Assembly: GCA_035390965.1 (NCBI GenBank)
Contig: DAOPKE010000090.1
Span: 1-10,877 of the forward strand
Reading direction: 5' to 3'
DNA length: 10,877 bases
DNA from: GWF2-43-63 sp035390965
Lineage (GTDB): Bacteria > Bacteroidota > Bacteroidia > Bacteroidales > DTU049
The notes under the pieces are model-generated. The model saw only the letters and a list, made by a program, of their open reading frames with translations, did not search any database and was not told the DNA's origin. Positions 1-5,964 of the stretch are shown one piece after another. A program made the translations under genes and the position numbers. The stretch's first letter is position 1. Every line of letters begins with the position of its first letter.

Positions 1-99
1 CCCAACGCCAGAATGTCGCCTCCGACGACGATTCCGGGATGAGGGAAATTAAGCGCAGTGCCGGTTTGCATTCATTGTCCAGCGCCAATTAAATCTCCA
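1..99. other. Window edge, no recognisable complete gene
   Basis: This short stretch lies downstream of the toxin gene. On the minus strand an open frame begins with an ATG at 71-69 and stays open to the window edge (24 codons, containing the hydrophobic, glycine-rich segment PGIVVGGDILALG). On the plus strand a frame starting at position 3 is open until a stop near 90-92. Neither fragment matches a family I recognise and neither has a convincing ribosome binding site, so I do not call a gene here. Confidence 0.3.
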
Positions 100-429
100 T
101 TAGAATTCAAGACCTGAAATTATTTCTTTGACTTCGCTTTGAGTTACTGATTCTTTCTCGCTCTTGTCGTAAATTGTGAGTAAGAAAACAGAATTGTCTT
201 TTTTGTAAAAGTGAGTTATAACTCTTCCGCCACCTGATTTTCCTTTTCCTTTGGAAGCTATTTTAATTCGGATTTTATAACAATTATTACCAAGCGATGT
301 TCCTGTATCCGGCGTCTGTTGCAATTTATGAATTAATTCTGCAAATTCTGATTTCAGCGAAGGGAATTTTTTCACCAATCGCTTTAATTCTTTTTCAAAT
401 CGGAGTGTGGAAAAAACCTTACAATTCAT
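100..429 (-). CDS. RelE/ParE-family toxin of a type II toxin-antitoxin pair
   Basis: A 109-residue basic protein with the features of the RelE/ParE toxin superfamily. It has an N-terminal helical part rich in Lys and Glu (residues 11-38). A central KIRIKIASKGKGKSGG strand-loop (52-67) is followed by GRVITHF (68-74), which supplies the basic residues that in RelE-like toxins contact RNA. A C-terminal strand VFLLTIYDKSEKE (81-93) ends in a short helix. Toxins of this family usually cleave mRNA on the ribosome (RelE type) or inhibit gyrase (ParE type). The Ser-Lys-Gly-Lys-rich loop is more like the RelE/HigB side, but the activity cannot be fixed from sequence. The start codon lies inside the end of the upstream antitoxin gene (11 bp overlap), which implies translational coupling. 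Length is normal and no truncation is seen. Confidence 0.82.
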   Translation of the reverse strand: MNCKVFSTLRFEKELKRLVKKFPSLKSEFAELIHKLQQTPDTGTSLGNNCYKIRIKIASKGKGKSGGGRVITHFYKKDNSVFLLTIYDKSEKESVTQSEVKEIISGLEF

Positions 430-628
430 TGAGTAAATCGCTTGCAGTACGGAGTTTGAGTTTACCTTCCTTGTGCATCTTTACTTCATCAGCCGATTCT
501 TTCAGATCTTCCCACAATTTTGCTGCATCGGCCGACATTGGCCGCGCTTTTTTCACAAAAGATAGGCTTCGCAACACTTTCATTGCAAATTCAAATTGTT
601 TGTCGGGTATTTCAAGAATGACTTTCAT
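419..628 (-). CDS. DUF2683-like antitoxin of the toxin-antitoxin pair
   Basis: A 69-residue protein beginning MKVILEIPDKQFEFAMKVLR and ending in an LLNEL motif. The pattern, a short beta strand then helices with SFVKKARP (residues 23-30) and acidic-basic helices, is that of the small DUF2683 proteins that precede RelE-like toxin genes in Bacteroidota. By position and size it should be the antitoxin that neutralises the toxin encoded immediately downstream and represses the operon. I chose the ATG at 628. An upstream in-frame ATG at 685 would add 19 hydrophobic residues encoded within the promoter and leader and is unlikely. Its stop codon at 419-421 lies inside the toxin gene. DUF2683 is only named as a domain of unknown function, so the antitoxin role is an inference from context. 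Confidence 0.78.
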   Translation of the reverse strand: MKVILEIPDKQFEFAMKVLRSLSFVKKARPMSADAAKLWEDLKESADEVKMHKEGKLKLRTASDLLNEL

Positions 629-656
629 GCAAAAAATAATATTTGCTTTTATGATG

Positions 657-664
657 CAAATATA
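657..664 (-). promoter_or_regulatory. -7 promoter element of the toxin-antitoxin operon
   Basis: On the minus strand the sequence TATATTTG matches the Bacteroidota -7 consensus TAnnTTTG. It lies about 28 bases upstream of the antitoxin ATG, giving a short leader of roughly 20 bases. No good TTTG -33 box is found at the expected distance, so the assignment rests on the -7 match and position only. Confidence 0.45.
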
Positions 665-749
665 CAAAAATACTACGAAAATCACACATTGCAGATTTCA
701 TGAGGATTTGCACAGACCGGATCAATTGTCACCCTTCCCTAATGCCTGG

Positions 750-1115
750 ATGCTGAATGAGGAGGTTACCCCCCAAGATACCCCCCAAGTTGAGCAGCTT
801 TTGCTTTTCATTACTGCAGAGCATTCCAGAGCAGAAATTCATGCTTCATTTGGTCTGGCGGATAAACGAAATTTCGTTGACAAATACCTGTCACCAGCTC
901 TGCATGCAGGATTAATTGAAATGACTATCCCAGGCAAGCCGAAACATCGCGACCAAAAATACAGACTCACTGAAAGTGGTATTCTTTTGAAAGCGCAGTT
1001 AGAGCAGAAAAAAAGGTGGTTTTCGGCAAAAAAGCACACAAAATGGGACACCACATTCCGCTCCCACACTACCCAAACCCGCCAGCGACCCAAATTTAAC
1101 ATTTTGCACGCTTAG
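750..1115 (+). pseudogene. Remnant of Fic/AlbA-type protein: C-terminal winged-helix domain only
   Basis: The frame contains a recognisable domain at about 768-1004: a TPQ-D-TPQV linker, then EQLLLFITAEHSRAEI, FGLADKRNFVDKYLSPAL, AGLIEMTIPGKPKHRDQKYR and LTESG. This is the C-terminal winged-helix module found after Fic domains and after AlbA_2/ATPase-like domains, where the (V)TPQV linker is typically repeated. Here none of the preceding catalytic domain is present. The frame upstream runs into the promoter of the divergent toxin-antitoxin operon, and the frame after the domain continues about 36 residues of unrelated basic sequence. The ATG at 750 is the nearest possible start but has no visible ribosome binding site. 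I read it as a 3' gene fragment left by deletion or rearrangement. A stand-alone small DNA-binding protein of 121 residues is the alternative. Confidence 0.55.
767..790 (+). repeat. Two-copy 12-bp tandem repeat coding the TPQ linker
   Basis: The unit ACCCCCCAAGAT/ACCCCCCAAGTT occurs twice in tandem and encodes TPQD-TPQV. In intact relatives of this protein the linker before the winged helix is a variable run of such four-residue units. The copy number here is low. Confidence 0.6.
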
Positions 1116-1231
1116 AAATAATTTTCTATCTTTACTCAACGTTAATTTCCCATGCCCGAAATATCTTTCCATACAACATATTCAAATAATTGTCATTTGT
1201 TTGCGTGCGCAGAGAATGGCTTCCAGAGCGG

Positions 1232-1247
1232 CCTGCAGAGGCGCAGG
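1232..1247. repeat. Small hairpin CCTGC-N6-GCAGG
   Basis: A perfect 5-bp inverted repeat with a 6-base loop. A sister hairpin with the same arms lies at 5724-5738, and the surrounding bases (GCCTGCAG...GCAGGT) are also shared, so the two are probably copies of one dispersed element. Confidence 0.4.
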
Positions 1248-1281
1248 TGTCACCGTTTCGAATTCAATGGTATTGAACCAT

Positions 1282-1336
1282 AATCATAGCGAGAACGCAG
1301 CTTTGCCATGCTCCATACCCTGTGCATTGTGCGTTG
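1282..1336. repeat. Dispersed intergenic repeat, copy 1
   Basis: Three words in order, AATCATAGCGAGAACG (1282-1297), ATGCTCCAT (1308-1316) and TGTGCATTGTGCGTTG (1321-1336), recur in the same order and similar spacing at 5565-5633. The third word is identical over 16 bases, the second over 9, and the first differs at 2 of 16. Repetition at two unlinked intergenic sites suggests a genome-wide repeat family. Confidence 0.6.
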
Positions 1337-1363
1337 AGTCGCATGCTAATGCATCAAATTGAA

Positions 1364-1404
1364 AAATATTTTCTGACAATTTTGTTTATTCAGAAATATT
1401 TTCT
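1364..1404 (+). promoter_or_regulatory. Direct repeat AAATATTTTCT flanking the rpmE2 -33 box
   Basis: The 11-base word AAATATTTTCT occurs at 1364-1374 and again at 1394-1404, 30 bp apart centre to centre (about three helical turns). The first lies just upstream of the -33 box and the second ends on the first base of the -7 box. The placement would suit a regulator binding one face of the DNA, but an AT-rich coincidence is possible. Confidence 0.3.
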
Positions 1405-1411
1405 AATTTTG
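1381..1411 (+). promoter_or_regulatory. Promoter of rpmE2 (TTTG-N19-TAATTTTG)
   Basis: A TTTG -33 box at 1381-1384 and a TAATTTTG -7 box at 1404-1411 are separated by 19 bases, matching the Bacteroidota housekeeping promoter consensus (TTTG, 19-21 bp, TAnnTTTG). Transcription would start near 1417-1418, leaving a leader of about 15 bases before the rpmE2 ATG. An AAGG purine run sits just before that ATG. Confidence 0.8.
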
Positions 1412-1432
1412 CACTCCCAAATAAAAAAGGAA

Positions 1433-1705
1433 ATGAAAAAAGGTATTCATCCCGAGAGCTACAGATTCGTTGTATTCAAAGATACATCAAACGATTATTC
1501 TTTCATGACCCGTTCAACCGTGGCCACAAAAGACACTATTACATGGGAAGACGGCAAGGAATATCCGCTCGTGAAACTTGAAATCTCACACACCTCGCAT
1601 CCGTTCTTTACCGGAAAAATGAAACTGGTTGATACCGCCGGTCGTGTTGATAAATTCAAAAGCCGCTATCAGAAACATTACGAAAAGAAAGGCGAAAACA
1701 AATAA
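1433..1705 (+). CDS. rpmE2: 50S ribosomal protein L31 type B
   Basis: A 90-residue protein starting MKKGIHPESYRFVVFKD and containing TRSTVATKDT, the HTSHPFFTGK block (residues 53-62) and the C-terminal VDTAGRVDKFKSRY signature of bacterial L31. L31 sits at the bridge between the two ribosomal subunits and in the central protuberance region. The protein has no cysteine at all, so it is the zinc-independent (C-minus, type B) form, which is about 20 residues longer than the zinc-ribbon form and is the usual L31 in Bacteroidota. I chose the ATG at 1433. An in-frame ATG at 1322 would place the promoter inside the gene and add 37 residues foreign to the family. It has its own promoter upstream and a terminator immediately downstream. 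Confidence 0.97.
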   Translation: MKKGIHPESYRFVVFKDTSNDYSFMTRSTVATKDTITWEDGKEYPLVKLEISHTSHPFFTGKMKLVDTAGRVDKFKSRYQKHYEKKGENK

Positions 1706-1727
1706 ATTGTTTGCTTCAAAATACTGT

Positions 1728-1754
1728 AAAAGCCCTCGAAACAGGGCTTTTTTT
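1728..1754 (+). terminator. Rho-independent terminator after rpmE2
   Basis: A perfect 9-bp stem, AAAAGCCCT (1728-1736) pairing with AGGGCTTTT (1743-1751), encloses a six-base loop and continues into a T run to 1754. It lies 22 bases after the L31 stop and 14 bases before the next start codon. Either the glmU-like gene is fed by read-through, or the structure attenuates the downstream genes. Confidence 0.88.
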
Positions 1755-1768
1755 ATTATTTTTACGCC

Positions 1769-2980
1769 ATGAATATCATACTGTTCGATAGCTTCACGCG
1801 TATGCATTTGCTGCCGCTAACGTTCACCCGACCGGTGGCAGAACTCAGAGTTGGCATAACCACCATTTCGGAAAAATGGCAGCGCTGGTTCCCTGATTCC
1901 GTTTCGTGTCTGGCACCCGACTACATCAAACCGGTTTTTCCGGTGAATGTGGCAGCTGATAACATCCTGATTGATGGTTCTGTTCTTCCCGATCAACAGA
2001 TTGTAAGCGCCATTCAGCAACTGAAGGAAAACAGCGTCCTGACCGATACCGATAACAATATTCTGGCGGCACGCCTGCCCGAATTGCAGGTACAATCACT
2101 GGTTTCATTTCCGGAATACCTTGATATGCGTGTACTTAAGCCCCAGTCAATCGAAACTGTTAAAGCTTTCAAAGCCATAACGCATCCATGGAACTTATTT
2201 ACCATGGCAGGCGAACTGCTGACCGATGATTTTACCCATCTGACAAAAGGCCGCAAAAGCGCTCCCCTGCCCGCTTCGAACCGCTGCGTGAATCCGGAAA
2301 ATATATTTATTGAAGACGGTGCGACTGTTGAATTTTCCATTCTGAATACCTCCTCAGGCCCGATTTATATTGCAAAAGATGCTGAAATAATGGAAAACAG
2401 TGTCATTCGCGGACCATTTGCTTTGGGCGAGCATTCGGTCGTTAAAATAGGCGCCAAAATATACGGACCAACCATTGTAGGACCGCACTGCAAAGTCGGC
2501 GGTGAAGTCAACAACTCCGTTTTTCTGGGATATTCAAACAAAGCCCACGACGGATTTCTCGGCAATTCAGTCATTGGCGAATGGTGCAACCTTGGCGCCG
2601 ACACCAATAACAGCAACCTGAAAAACACCTACGAAGAAGTCAAGCTCTGGAGCTATGTAAAGAAAGGTTTTGTTACAACCGGTCTGCAGTTTTGCGGTCT
2701 CATCATGGGCGATCACAGCAAATGCAGTATCAACACTATGTTCAATACCGGTACGGTTACTGGCGTTTCATGTAATCTGTATGGCGATGGTTTTCACCGA
2801 AATTTCATTCCCTCGTTTTCGTGGGGCAGTACCGCCAAACTGACAGATTTTCAGTTTGAAAAAGCCATGCTGGTTGTTGAGCGCGTAATGGCACGCAGAG
2901 GCCTTCAACTATCTGATTCAGAAAGAGATATGTTGCATCATATTTTTTCCAGAACCGAAGAATGGCACAATAAGCAATAA
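1769..2980 (+). CDS. glmU: Bacteroidota-type bifunctional GlmU (UDP-GlcNAc pyrophosphorylase / GlcN-1-P acetyltransferase)
   Basis: A 403-residue two-domain protein of the alternative GlmU family (TIGR03991 type). It is expected to acetylate glucosamine-1-phosphate and then form UDP-N-acetylglucosamine for peptidoglycan and glycans in the cytoplasm. The N-terminal nucleotidyltransferase part carries LLPLTFTRPVAELRVG (residues 14-29) and EKW (35-37), the signature of this family. It is shorter and more divergent than in E. coli GlmU. From about residue 178 hexapeptide repeats (IFIEDGATVE, IYIAKDAEIM, PTIVGPHCKV) form a left-handed beta helix. His260 in the NKAHDG motif is the likely counterpart of the acetyltransferase catalytic histidine, and GADTNNSNLKN (276-286) follows as in acetyltransferase active sites. 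The C-terminal helix spans roughly 355-395. The gene sits between rpmE2 and lon. No strong promoter of its own is visible between the terminator and the ATG. Some databases label such proteins glucose-1-phosphate thymidylyltransferase; the exact sugar is not provable from sequence. Confidence 0.88.
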   Translation: MNIILFDSFTRMHLLPLTFTRPVAELRVGITTISEKWQRWFPDSVSCLAPDYIKPVFPVNVAADNILIDGSVLPDQQIVSAIQQLKENSVLTDTDNNILAARLPELQVQSLVSFPEYLDMRVLKPQSIETVKAFKAITHPWNLFTMAGELLTDDFTHLTKGRKSAPLPASNRCVNPENIFIEDGATVEFSILNTSSGPIYIAKDAEIMENSVIRGPFALGEHSVVKIGAKIYGPTIVGPHCKVGGEVNNSVFLGYSNKAHDGFLGNSVIGEWCNLGADTNNSNLKNTYEEVKLWSYVKKGFVTTGLQFCGLIMGDHSKCSINTMFNTGTVTGVSCNLYGDGFHRNFIPSFSWGSTAKLTDFQFEKAMLVVERVMARRGLQLSDSERDMLHHIFSRTEEWHNKQ

Positions 2981-3057
2981 TTACATTCTTTTGGCATTTA
3001 TATTGGCAAGGGGGTACACTCCGCATAAATCACGCGGAACACAGACATTTTGACAGC

Positions 3058-5481
3058 ATGAAAAAAAACAAAAAAGATATTTTCAGAGATATTCTCTTCA
3101 GCGACGCATTAACTTCCGATAATGAATTCATTCCGCTCATGTCGATGGAAGATGAAAAAACCATACAGCAGGAAGACATCCCAGACGAGTTGCCCATTCT
3201 GCCTTTGCGCAATACAGTACTTTTTCCCGGAGTAATTATCCCCATTACTGTCGGTCGCGAAAAATCAATTCAATTGGTCCGTAGTGTCTATAAGGCCAAG
3301 CGAATTATCGGCGTTGTAGCTCAAAAAGATGCACAGGTTGAGGATCCGGAACCCATAGATATGTACGACATTGGAACTGTTGCCTACATCATCAAGCTAT
3401 TACAGATGCCCGATGACACGGTAACGATTATCATACAGGGCCGCAGCCGCTTTCAGATCAATCATTTTGTAAAATCGGATCCCTATTTTATTGCCAAAGT
3501 GCAGTCCTATGGCCGTCCACAACGCCTTACGGGCTATTCGAAACTCTTCCCCACCCTCATGTCAACCGTAAAAGAAACGGCCATGCAGATTCTCAAGGAA
3601 GGTTCCGAAGTCCCGGCCGAAGCGCGCATTGCCATCGAAAACATCGAAAGCCCCTGGTTGTTGATGCATATGATTGCTTCGAATCTGAAAATTCAGCATA
3701 CCGAAAAACAGAAACTGCTCGAAATGACCGATCTGGAGCAGCTTGGCAATGATTTACTGCGTCATCTGACCAATGAACTGAAAATGCTTGAAATCAAAGA
3801 GCAAATTCACGAAAAAGTAAAAACAGATATCGACAAACAGCAGCGCGATTATTTTCTGAACATGCAGTTAAAAACCATTCAGGAAGAACTGGGTGGTGCA
3901 CCGCATGAACAGGAAATAAAAGATTTACAGGAAAAAGCAGCCAAAAAGAAATGGTCGGACAATGTCGCCGAAGTATTTGACAAGGAAATGTCGAAACTGA
4001 AGCGAATGAACCCTTCGGCAGCAGAGTTTTCTATTCAGCTCAACTATCTTGAGTTTTTGGTTGAATTGCCCTGGAACGAATTTACCAACGACAACATGAA
4101 TCTTGATCACGCCCGTGTTATTCTCAATGAAGACCACTACGGGCTGGAGAAAGTGAAGGAAAGAATTATTGAATACCTGGCAGTGCTGCAACTGAAAGGC
4201 GATATGAAATCTCCGATTCTTTGTCTGCTTGGCCCTCCGGGTGTTGGCAAAACCTCACTCGGACGAAGCATTGCACGAGCGCTGGAGCGCAAATATATCA
4301 GAATGTCGCTGGGCGGTCTGCGCGACGAATCGGAGCTGCGCGGACATCGTAAAACCTATATAGGCGCTATGCCCGGACGAATCATTCAGAGTCTGAAAAA
4401 AGTAAAATCATCGAATCCCGTATTTGTACTTGATGAAATTGATAAAGTTTCGGGAAATACCATGCAGGGCGACCCGCAGGCAGCACTGCTCGAAGTGCTC
4501 GATCCGGAGCAAAACAATACTTTTTACGATAACTATCTCGAAGTTGATTACGATTTGTCGAAAATCCTTTTTATTGCAACGGCCAACAACCTTTCCACCA
4601 TTCATCCCGCGCTGCGCGACCGTATGGAAATCATTGACCTGAGCGGTTACACACAGGAAGAAAAACTGGAAATTGCCAAACGACATTTGATTCCGAAACA
4701 ACTCAACGAAAACGGAATGACGAAATCTAAACTGAAATTTCAGGATAGAGTCATCAATTCCATTATATCAGATTATACCCGCGAATCCGGAGTTCGTGCA
4801 CTCGAAAAAACCATTGCTAAAGTGATACGGCATTATGCTACCGACTATGCCATGGGTAAAAAAATTGAGCCGCTGAAATGCGAACACCTTGAAAAAATTC
4901 TTGGAATTCCAACATTCCAACGCAACAAAGCACAGCTAAAACCCGCCATAGGTCTTGTTACAGGATTGGCATGGACTGTTTTCGGTGGTGAAATCCTGTA
5001 TGTCGAAGCCACTCTGAGTAAAGGGAAAGGCGCACTTACCATGACCGGAAATCTGGGCGATGTAATGAAAGAATCGGCCACACTTGCCTTTGAGTACCTG
5101 AAATCGCATGCAAAAGAACTGAAAATCGATGCCGAAAAGCTCGATAATTATAATGTGCATATCCACGTTCCCGAAGGCGCCACACCGAAAGACGGACCTT
5201 CGGCGGGAATTACCATTTTCACAGCACTCACCAGCGTGCTTTTAAACAAACCGGTGAAAAACGACATTGCCATGACCGGCGAAATTACCCTGCGCGGAAA
5301 AGTACTTCCTGTCGGTGGAATTAAGGAAAAAATTCTGGCTGCACGCCGCAGCGGAATCAAGACCATTGTTATTTCTGAAGAAAACCGCAAAGACCTCGGC
5401 GAAATCGAAGACCGCTACCTCGAAGACATCAGCTTCCATTTTATAAAAGAAATGAAAGAAGTGCTGCCGATTGTTTTGTAG
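3058..5481 (+). CDS. lon: ATP-dependent protease La (LonA)
   Basis: An 807-residue full-length LonA, the cytoplasmic homohexameric AAA+ serine protease that degrades misfolded and regulatory proteins. An acidic, poorly conserved N-terminal extension (1-44) precedes the substrate-binding domain, which starts at LPILPLRN (45-52), and a helical coiled region follows (about 245-340). The AAA+ module has Walker A GPPGVGKT (392-399) and Walker B VFVLDEIDK (455-463). The S16-type peptidase domain (about 600-805) has the catalytic serine in DGPSAG (Ser715) and the catalytic lysine in GGIKEK (Lys758), 43 residues apart as in E. coli Lon. All essential residues are present. The 77-base gap after glmU has no strong consensus promoter (TTTG at 2990-2993, then only a poor -7 match), but holds a small inverted repeat TCCGC-N9-GCGGA at 3020-3038 that could be regulatory. 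No obvious terminator follows. Confidence 0.98.
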   Translation: MKKNKKDIFRDILFSDALTSDNEFIPLMSMEDEKTIQQEDIPDELPILPLRNTVLFPGVIIPITVGREKSIQLVRSVYKAKRIIGVVAQKDAQVEDPEPIDMYDIGTVAYIIKLLQMPDDTVTIIIQGRSRFQINHFVKSDPYFIAKVQSYGRPQRLTGYSKLFPTLMSTVKETAMQILKEGSEVPAEARIAIENIESPWLLMHMIASNLKIQHTEKQKLLEMTDLEQLGNDLLRHLTNELKMLEIKEQIHEKVKTDIDKQQRDYFLNMQLKTIQEELGGAPHEQEIKDLQEKAAKKKWSDNVAEVFDKEMSKLKRMNPSAAEFSIQLNYLEFLVELPWNEFTNDNMNLDHARVILNEDHYGLEKVKERIIEYLAVLQLKGDMKSPILCLLGPPGVGKTSLGRSIARALERKYIRMSLGGLRDESELRGHRKTYIGAMPGRIIQSLKKVKSSNPVFVLDEIDKVSGNTMQGDPQAALLEVLDPEQNNTFYDNYLEVDYDLSKILFIATANNLSTIHPALRDRMEIIDLSGYTQEEKLEIAKRHLIPKQLNENGMTKSKLKFQDRVINSIISDYTRESGVRALEKTIAKVIRHYATDYAMGKKIEPLKCEHLEKILGIPTFQRNKAQLKPAIGLVTGLAWTVFGGEILYVEATLSKGKGALTMTGNLGDVMKESATLAFEYLKSHAKELKIDAEKLDNYNVHIHVPEGATPKDGPSAGITIFTALTSVLLNKPVKNDIAMTGEITLRGKVLPVGGIKEKILAARRSGIKTIVISEENRKDLGEIEDRYLEDISFHFIKEMKEVLPIVL

Positions 5482-5564
5482 AATCAGCTTTTAGTAATCA
5501 GCAATCAGCAATTGTGCCGGCCGAAGCGTCGGTGCTCTGTGAAGGAGCCAAATATCAGAGCGGG

Positions 5565-5633
5565 AATCAGAGCGAGAGCGAAACTATTTCATACGCAATG
5601 CTCCATGCACTTTGCGTTGTGCATTGTGCGTTG
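5565..5633. repeat. Dispersed intergenic repeat, copy 2
   Basis: AATCAGAGCGAGAGCG (5565-5580), ATGCTCCAT (5598-5606) and TGTGCATTGTGCGTTG (5618-5633) repeat in the order found at 1282-1336, about 4.3 kb away. Spacing differs by about 14 bases, consistent with small insertions such as the tandem duplication at the right end. Confidence 0.6.
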
Positions 5634-5641
5634 TGCATTGC
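5614..5641. repeat. Tandem 14-bp duplication
   Basis: The unit GCGTTGTGCATTGT (5614-5627) is followed directly by GCGTTGTGCATTGC (5628-5641), 13 of 14 identical. It lies within the dispersed repeat and probably arose by slippage. Confidence 0.7.
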
Positions 5642-5692
5642 AACCGCATGCCGCCTGCCTTTACATCGCCTTTATACACTTTCAACTCTTTT

Positions 5693-5936
5693 GTCCACGG
5701 ATTACACTGATTACGCGGACCCGCCTGCAGCGGGCAGGTTAAAACTCCCTCTGCTGGTCTTTGGATTTCAGCGGATAAAATGTCTCTCAACCTGCGACTG
5801 AAGCCATTTCCACAGATAATTGTACAAAATTTTTCAGTCAATGATTATTACGCAGTAATAATTGTTGACAACAGTGTAATCAGGATGGGGCCACTGAAGG
5901 TAAAGTGTTTCCGTGCAATCTGTGTAATCCGTGGAC
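5693..5936. repeat. Long inverted repeat pair enclosing about 190 bp
   Basis: The left arm at 5693-5719 begins GTCCACGGATTACAC. The right arm at 5910-5936 is its reverse complement over 27 bases with 3 mismatches (24 of 27). Between the arms lie a GC-rich small hairpin (5724-5738) and a long AT-rich hairpin (5837-5869). There is no open frame of note inside. The arrangement resembles a small non-autonomous inverted-repeat element, but clear target-site duplications outside the arms are not visible to me. Two independently placed copies of a common intergenic repeat in opposite orientation would look the same. Confidence 0.65.
5837..5869. repeat. Hairpin with 15-bp stem and 3-base loop
   Basis: GTCAATGATTATTAC (5837-5851) pairs along its whole length with 5855-5869 (two of the fifteen pairs are G-T), leaving the three-base loop GCA. 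The central eight pairs are perfect (ATTATTAC with GTAATAAT). The stem is AT-rich and is not followed by a clean T run on either strand, so it is not a convincing intrinsic terminator, although bidirectional termination between the convergent genes cannot be excluded. Confidence 0.65.
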
Positions 5937-5964
5937 CTATTCTTTCTGCCACTTGCCGCATGCG

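Larger units (their letters stand above)
1116..1403. other. Intergenic interval with dispersed repeat boxes
   Basis: No gene is supported in this interval. It holds a CCTGC-N6-GCAGG hairpin at 1232-1247, a box beginning AATCATAGCGAGAACG at 1282-1297, the word ATGCTCCAT at 1308-1316 and TGTGCATTGTGCGTTG at 1321-1336. Related copies of all four occur in the interval after lon (5565-5738). The rightmost part is the AT-rich promoter region of rpmE2. Short open frames crossing it have no family resemblance. Confidence 0.6.
5482..5964. other. Repeat-rich non-coding interval between lon and the convergent operon
   Basis: No gene is supported across these roughly 480 bases. The short open frames seen here are made of repeat sequence and lack family resemblance. 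From left to right the interval holds AATCAGC words (5483-5511), a dispersed repeat copy (5565-5633), a 14-bp tandem duplication (5614-5641), the left arm of an inverted repeat (5693-5719), a CCTGC/GCAGG hairpin (5724-5738), a 15-bp-stem hairpin (5837-5869) and the right arm of the inverted repeat (5910-5936). It lies between convergent genes, where insertions would do least harm. Confidence 0.65.

Noticed and set aside
297..749. Plus-strand open frame from 297 upstream of the winged-helix fragment
   Set aside because: It is antisense to the toxin-antitoxin genes, has no domain resemblance over this part, and crosses the antitoxin promoter. Only the part after about 750 resembles a protein family.
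839..1102. Minus-strand frame of 87 codons opposite the winged-helix fragment
   Set aside because: It is the shadow of a frame with recognisable domain sequence on the plus strand and has no family resemblance.
1240..1285. tRNA-like T-loop word GTTTCGAATTC
   Set aside because: The flanking five-base arms do not pair as a T-stem, and no acceptor, D or anticodon arms fit around it.
1322..1432. Longer start for the L31 gene at 1322
   Set aside because: The extra 37 residues are foreign to L31, are coded by repeat and promoter sequence, and would put the consensus promoter inside the gene. The ATG at 1433 has a purine-rich binding site and matches the family start.
2990..3022. Promoter for lon (TTTG then TACACTCC)
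   Set aside because: The -33 word is present, but the -7 candidate matches only three of the six fixed positions of TAnnTTTG, too weak to list.
5497..5550. Hairpin around GTGCCGGC...GTCGGTGC as a lon terminator
   Set aside because: The pairing needs several G-T pairs and is not followed by a T run, so it does not meet the standard for an intrinsic terminator.
5512..5841. Overlapping short open frames on both strands after lon
   Set aside because: They consist of tandem and dispersed repeat sequence, overlap each other in several frames, lack binding sites and resemble no protein family.
5482..5964. Possible CRISPR-like array
   Set aside because: The repeats are either a single tandem duplication, two-copy inverted arms or dispersed words. 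There is no regular series of direct repeats with equal-length spacers and no cas gene nearby.
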